The position numbers and the translations under genes were made by a program. DNA of 17,768 bases, from NCBI GenBank assembly GCA_937897495.1, contig CALCBL010000480.1, forward strand, positions 1 to 17,768, read 5' to 3'. The stretch is from an uncultured Burkholderiales bacterium. GTDB taxonomy: Bacteria; Pseudomonadota; Gammaproteobacteria; Burkholderiales; Burkholderiaceae_C. How positions within the stretch are numbered: the stretch's first letter is position 1; each line of letters begins with the position of its first letter. Below, in pieces: positions 16,113 through 17,768 of this stretch. The notes beneath the pieces are model-generated. The model ran no database searches, was not told the DNA's origin, and saw only the letters and a program-made list of their open reading frames with translations.

Positions 16113-16147
16113 AACGGGCGACCTGCATGATTAGCGGGACGCCCGTT
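16113..16147 (-). terminator. Inverted repeat with T-tract between thiolase and acyl-CoA dehydrogenase (terminator/attenuator candidate)
   Basis: AACGGGCG (16113-16120) and CGCCCGTT (16140-16147) pair perfectly over 8 bp. Inside, CCCGC and GCAGG (minus strand) can pair with one mismatch around a 7-nt loop, giving a long imperfect hairpin. Read on the minus strand it begins about 17 nt after the thiolase stop and is followed by TTTTAATT, as in an intrinsic terminator. Because the acyl-CoA dehydrogenase gene begins only 21 bp further on, it more likely gives partial termination or mRNA end protection than a full stop. TTGACA (16152-16147), a perfect -35 hexamer, overlaps its upstream arm, but no -10 box lies 16-18 nt from it. 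Confidence 0.55.
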
Positions 16148-16164
16148 GTCAATGAAGTTTAAGT

Positions 16165-17340
16165 TCAGAGTACTTCGAAAATGCCGCAAGCACCCATGCC
16201 GCCGCCAATGCACATGGTGACAGCGACACGCTTGGCGCCGCGGCGCTTGCCTTCAATCAATGCATGCCCGGTTAAACGCTGGCCGCTGACGCCATAGGGG
16301 TGCCCCACCGCAATAGCGCCGCCATTGACGTTAAGGCGATCGGGTGGAATGCCCAAGGTGTCACGGCAATACAAGACTTGAACTGCGAATGCTTCGTTCA
16401 GCTCCCACAAGTCAATGTCGGAAACCTTCAGTCCCAAGCGAGCCAATGCTTTTGGCACTGCATACACAGGGCCAATGCCCATTTCATCGGGTTCGCAACC
16501 TGCAACCGCAAAGCCTAAGAAACGGCCAATGGGTTTTAAGCCACGCTGCTCTGCCAACTTTTCGTCCATCAAGACGCAAGCACCTGCGCCGTCAGAGAAC
16601 TGACTGGCATTGCCCGCAGAGATCAAACCACCTGGCAGTGCAGAACGCAAGCCAGAAATAGCTTCGATGGTGGTGCCTTCACGCAAACCTTCGTCGACGC
16701 TAACGCTGACTTGCTTGGTCATGAGGCCCATGACTTTATCGATGACACCAGCCGACACAGTGATGGGTGCAATTTCGTCATTGAACAAACCAGCAGTTTG
16801 GGCAGCGCATGCTTTTTGCTGGCTGCCAGCACCGTATTCGTCCATGCGATCACGGGAAATTTTGTAACGCTTGGCAACTTGCTCGGCGGTTTGCAACATG
16901 TTCCAGTAAATTTCGGGCTTCATTTTGGCCAGCGCCAAATCTTGCAACATGTGCTGATTGGCTTCTTGTTGAACGCAAGAAATGCTTTCTACACCACCTG
17001 CCACATACACCTGACCTTCACCCGCAATGATGCGCTGCGCAGCCAAAGCGATGGTCTGCAAACCGGATGAGCAAAAACGATTGACGGTCATGCCGGAAAC
17101 AGAAATTGGCATCCCTGCTTTCAGTGCAATTTGACGGGCGATATTGGCGCCCGTAGCACCTTCAGGTGTGGCGCAACCCATGATGACGTCTTCAACTTCT
17201 GCGGCGTCAATGCCTGCGCGTTGAACAGCGTGCTGTACCGCATGGCCACCCAAAGTGGCACCATGGGTCATGTTGAATGCGCCCTTCCAGCTTTTGGCAA
17301 GAGGCGTGCGAGCGGTCGAAACAATGACGGCGTTGGACAT
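16165..17340 (-). CDS. Acetyl-CoA C-acyltransferase (thiolase)
   Basis: This 391-residue thiolase cleaves 3-ketoacyl-CoA with CoA to acetyl-CoA and a shortened acyl-CoA, the last step of beta-oxidation. All catalytic residues are in place: nucleophile Cys90 in [10 protein letters not shown], His347 in [10 protein letters not shown] and Cys377 in [19 protein letters not shown] with the conserved Asn/Glu is present. The HPYGVSG variant (usually HPxGxSG) is common in fatty-acid-type thiolases. Length is standard. An AGAGG lies 8 nt before the ATG, in the 15-bp gap after the hydratase/dehydrogenase stop, so the pair is co-transcribed, as in the fadBA-type arrangement. Biosynthetic acetoacetyl-CoA thiolase is possible by fold but is less likely in this context. 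Confidence 0.94.
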   Translation of the reverse strand: MSNAVIVSTARTPLAKSWKGAFNMTHGATLGGHAVQHAVQRAGIDAAEVEDVIMGCATPEGATGANIARQIALKAGMPISVSGMTVNRFCSSGLQTIALAAQRIIAGEGQVYVAGGVESISCVQQEANQHMLQDLALAKMKPEIYWNMLQTAEQVAKRYKISRDRMDEYGAGSQQKACAAQTAGLFNDEIAPITVSAGVIDKVMGLMTKQVSVSVDEGLREGTTIEAISGLRSALPGGLISAGNASQFSDGAGACVLMDEKLAEQRGLKPIGRFLGFAVAGCEPDEMGIGPVYAVPKALARLGLKVSDIDLWELNEAFAVQVLYCRDTLGIPPDRLNVNGGAIAVGHPYGVSGQRLTGHALIEGKRRGAKRVAVTMCIGGGMGACGIFEVL

Positions 17341-17355
17341 TTTAATTACCTCTGA

Positions 17356-17768
17356 TCAGTTGAATGTTTTGCCGTCAGCCACCAAGCGGGCTAGCAGCGG
17401 AGCGGGTTGCCAGAAAGCGGCATCGTCGTGTGGGTTTTTGGCAAAGCGCTTCATGGCTTCGGCCACATTGAACAGGCCCACTTGGTCTGCATACAACATG
17501 GGACCACCGCGGAAAATGGGGAAGCCATAACCCGTGAGGTAAACCATGTCGATGTCGCTGGCCTTGCCAGCAATACCCTCTTCCAAAATGTGCGCTGCTT
17601 CGTTCACCAAAGCGAACACCAAGCGCTGCACAATTTCTTCGTCAGAAATCTTGCGTGTGGCAATACCTTCTGCAGCACGATGTTTTTCAATCATTTCAAC
17701 CACCAATGCGCTTGGAATGGCGTCGCGCTTACCGGCTTGGTAGTCGTACCAGCCTGCACCCGCCTTTT
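17356..17768 (-). CDS. 3-hydroxyacyl-CoA dehydrogenase/enoyl-CoA hydratase (FadB/FadJ type), C-terminal fragment
   Basis: The open frame runs off the right edge of the window; 136 residues plus stop are visible. They match the C-terminal 3-hydroxyacyl-CoA dehydrogenase repeat of multifunctional FadB/FadJ enzymes: KAGAGWYDYQAGKR, then DEEIVQRLVFALVNEAAHIL, EEGIAGKASDIDMVYLTG and YGFPIFRGGPMLYAD. Such proteins hydrate enoyl-CoA (N-terminal crotonase domain, outside the window) and oxidise L-3-hydroxyacyl-CoA with NAD. An internal TTG at 17706 is not the start, since the frame and the family match continue upstream of it. The gene is 15 bp upstream of the thiolase in the same operon. Whether the crotonase domain is present cannot be seen here. 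Confidence 0.9.
   Translation of the reverse strand, partial: KAGAGWYDYQAGKRDAIPSALVVEMIEKHRAAEGIATRKISDEEIVQRLVFALVNEAAHILEEGIAGKASDIDMVYLTGYGFPIFRGGPMLYADQVGLFNVAEAMKRFAKNPHDDAAFWQPAPLLARLVADGKTFN

Noticed and set aside
1..17768. Search for tRNA, rRNA, CRISPR repeats, insertion sequences, attachment sites or phage genes
   Set aside because: None could be seen; nearly all sequence is covered by ordinary chromosomal genes with gaps under 75 bp.

Overview
The window looks like chromosomal DNA of a betaproteobacterium, most likely Burkholderiales/Comamonadaceae-like. This rests on three things: the character of the encoded proteins, the mltG-tmk-holB-tatD block beside a divergent ygfZ, and a beta-oxidation operon that carries an acyl-CoA dehydrogenase of about 600 residues together with a FadB/FadJ-type enzyme and a thiolase. 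Base composition is moderate and even. I see no tRNA, rRNA, transposon, phage gene, CRISPR array or other island signature. The genus cannot be fixed by eye.

Left part (1-4453): on the minus strand, mltG (peptidoglycan strand terminase), tmk (dTMP kinase), holB (delta' clamp-loader subunit) and tatD (metal-dependent nuclease, cut by the left edge) form a tightly coupled operon with junctions of 3 nt, a 4-nt overlap and 1 nt. ygfZ (folate-binding Fe-S/tRNA-modification factor) diverges from mltG across only 44 bp.

Middle part (4460-10019): a two-domain protein joining a hotdog acyl-CoA thioesterase to a GNAT acetyltransferase (minus) ends 6 bp from ygfZ and starts back-to-back with an iron-type alcohol dehydrogenase (plus). 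The alcohol dehydrogenase abuts, stop to stop with no gap, a patatin-like phospholipase (minus). The phospholipase follows tex (RNA-binding transcription accessory protein) by 3 nt.

Right part (10087-17768): eight minus-strand genes in a row form an acyl-CoA catabolic cluster. In transcription order they are the C-terminus of a 3-hydroxyacyl-CoA dehydrogenase/enoyl-CoA hydratase, a thiolase, an acyl-CoA dehydrogenase, an SDR, a PaaI-type thioesterase, a zinc-free MDR reductase, a glutathione transferase-like protein with an extra C-terminal region, and a second SDR. The first three cover the beta-oxidation cycle. The thioesterase could release CoA from dead-end esters. The reductases and the GST-like protein suggest an unusual or branched/cyclic substrate or stress handling, which is inference. 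An imperfect inverted repeat followed by a T-tract separates thiolase from acyl-CoA dehydrogenase and may set differential expression.

No intergenic gap exceeds 75 bp. I do not see a clearly undescribed system. The points most worth checking are the thioesterase-GNAT fusion, the 16.1 kb hairpin, the GST C-terminal region and the mltG start.
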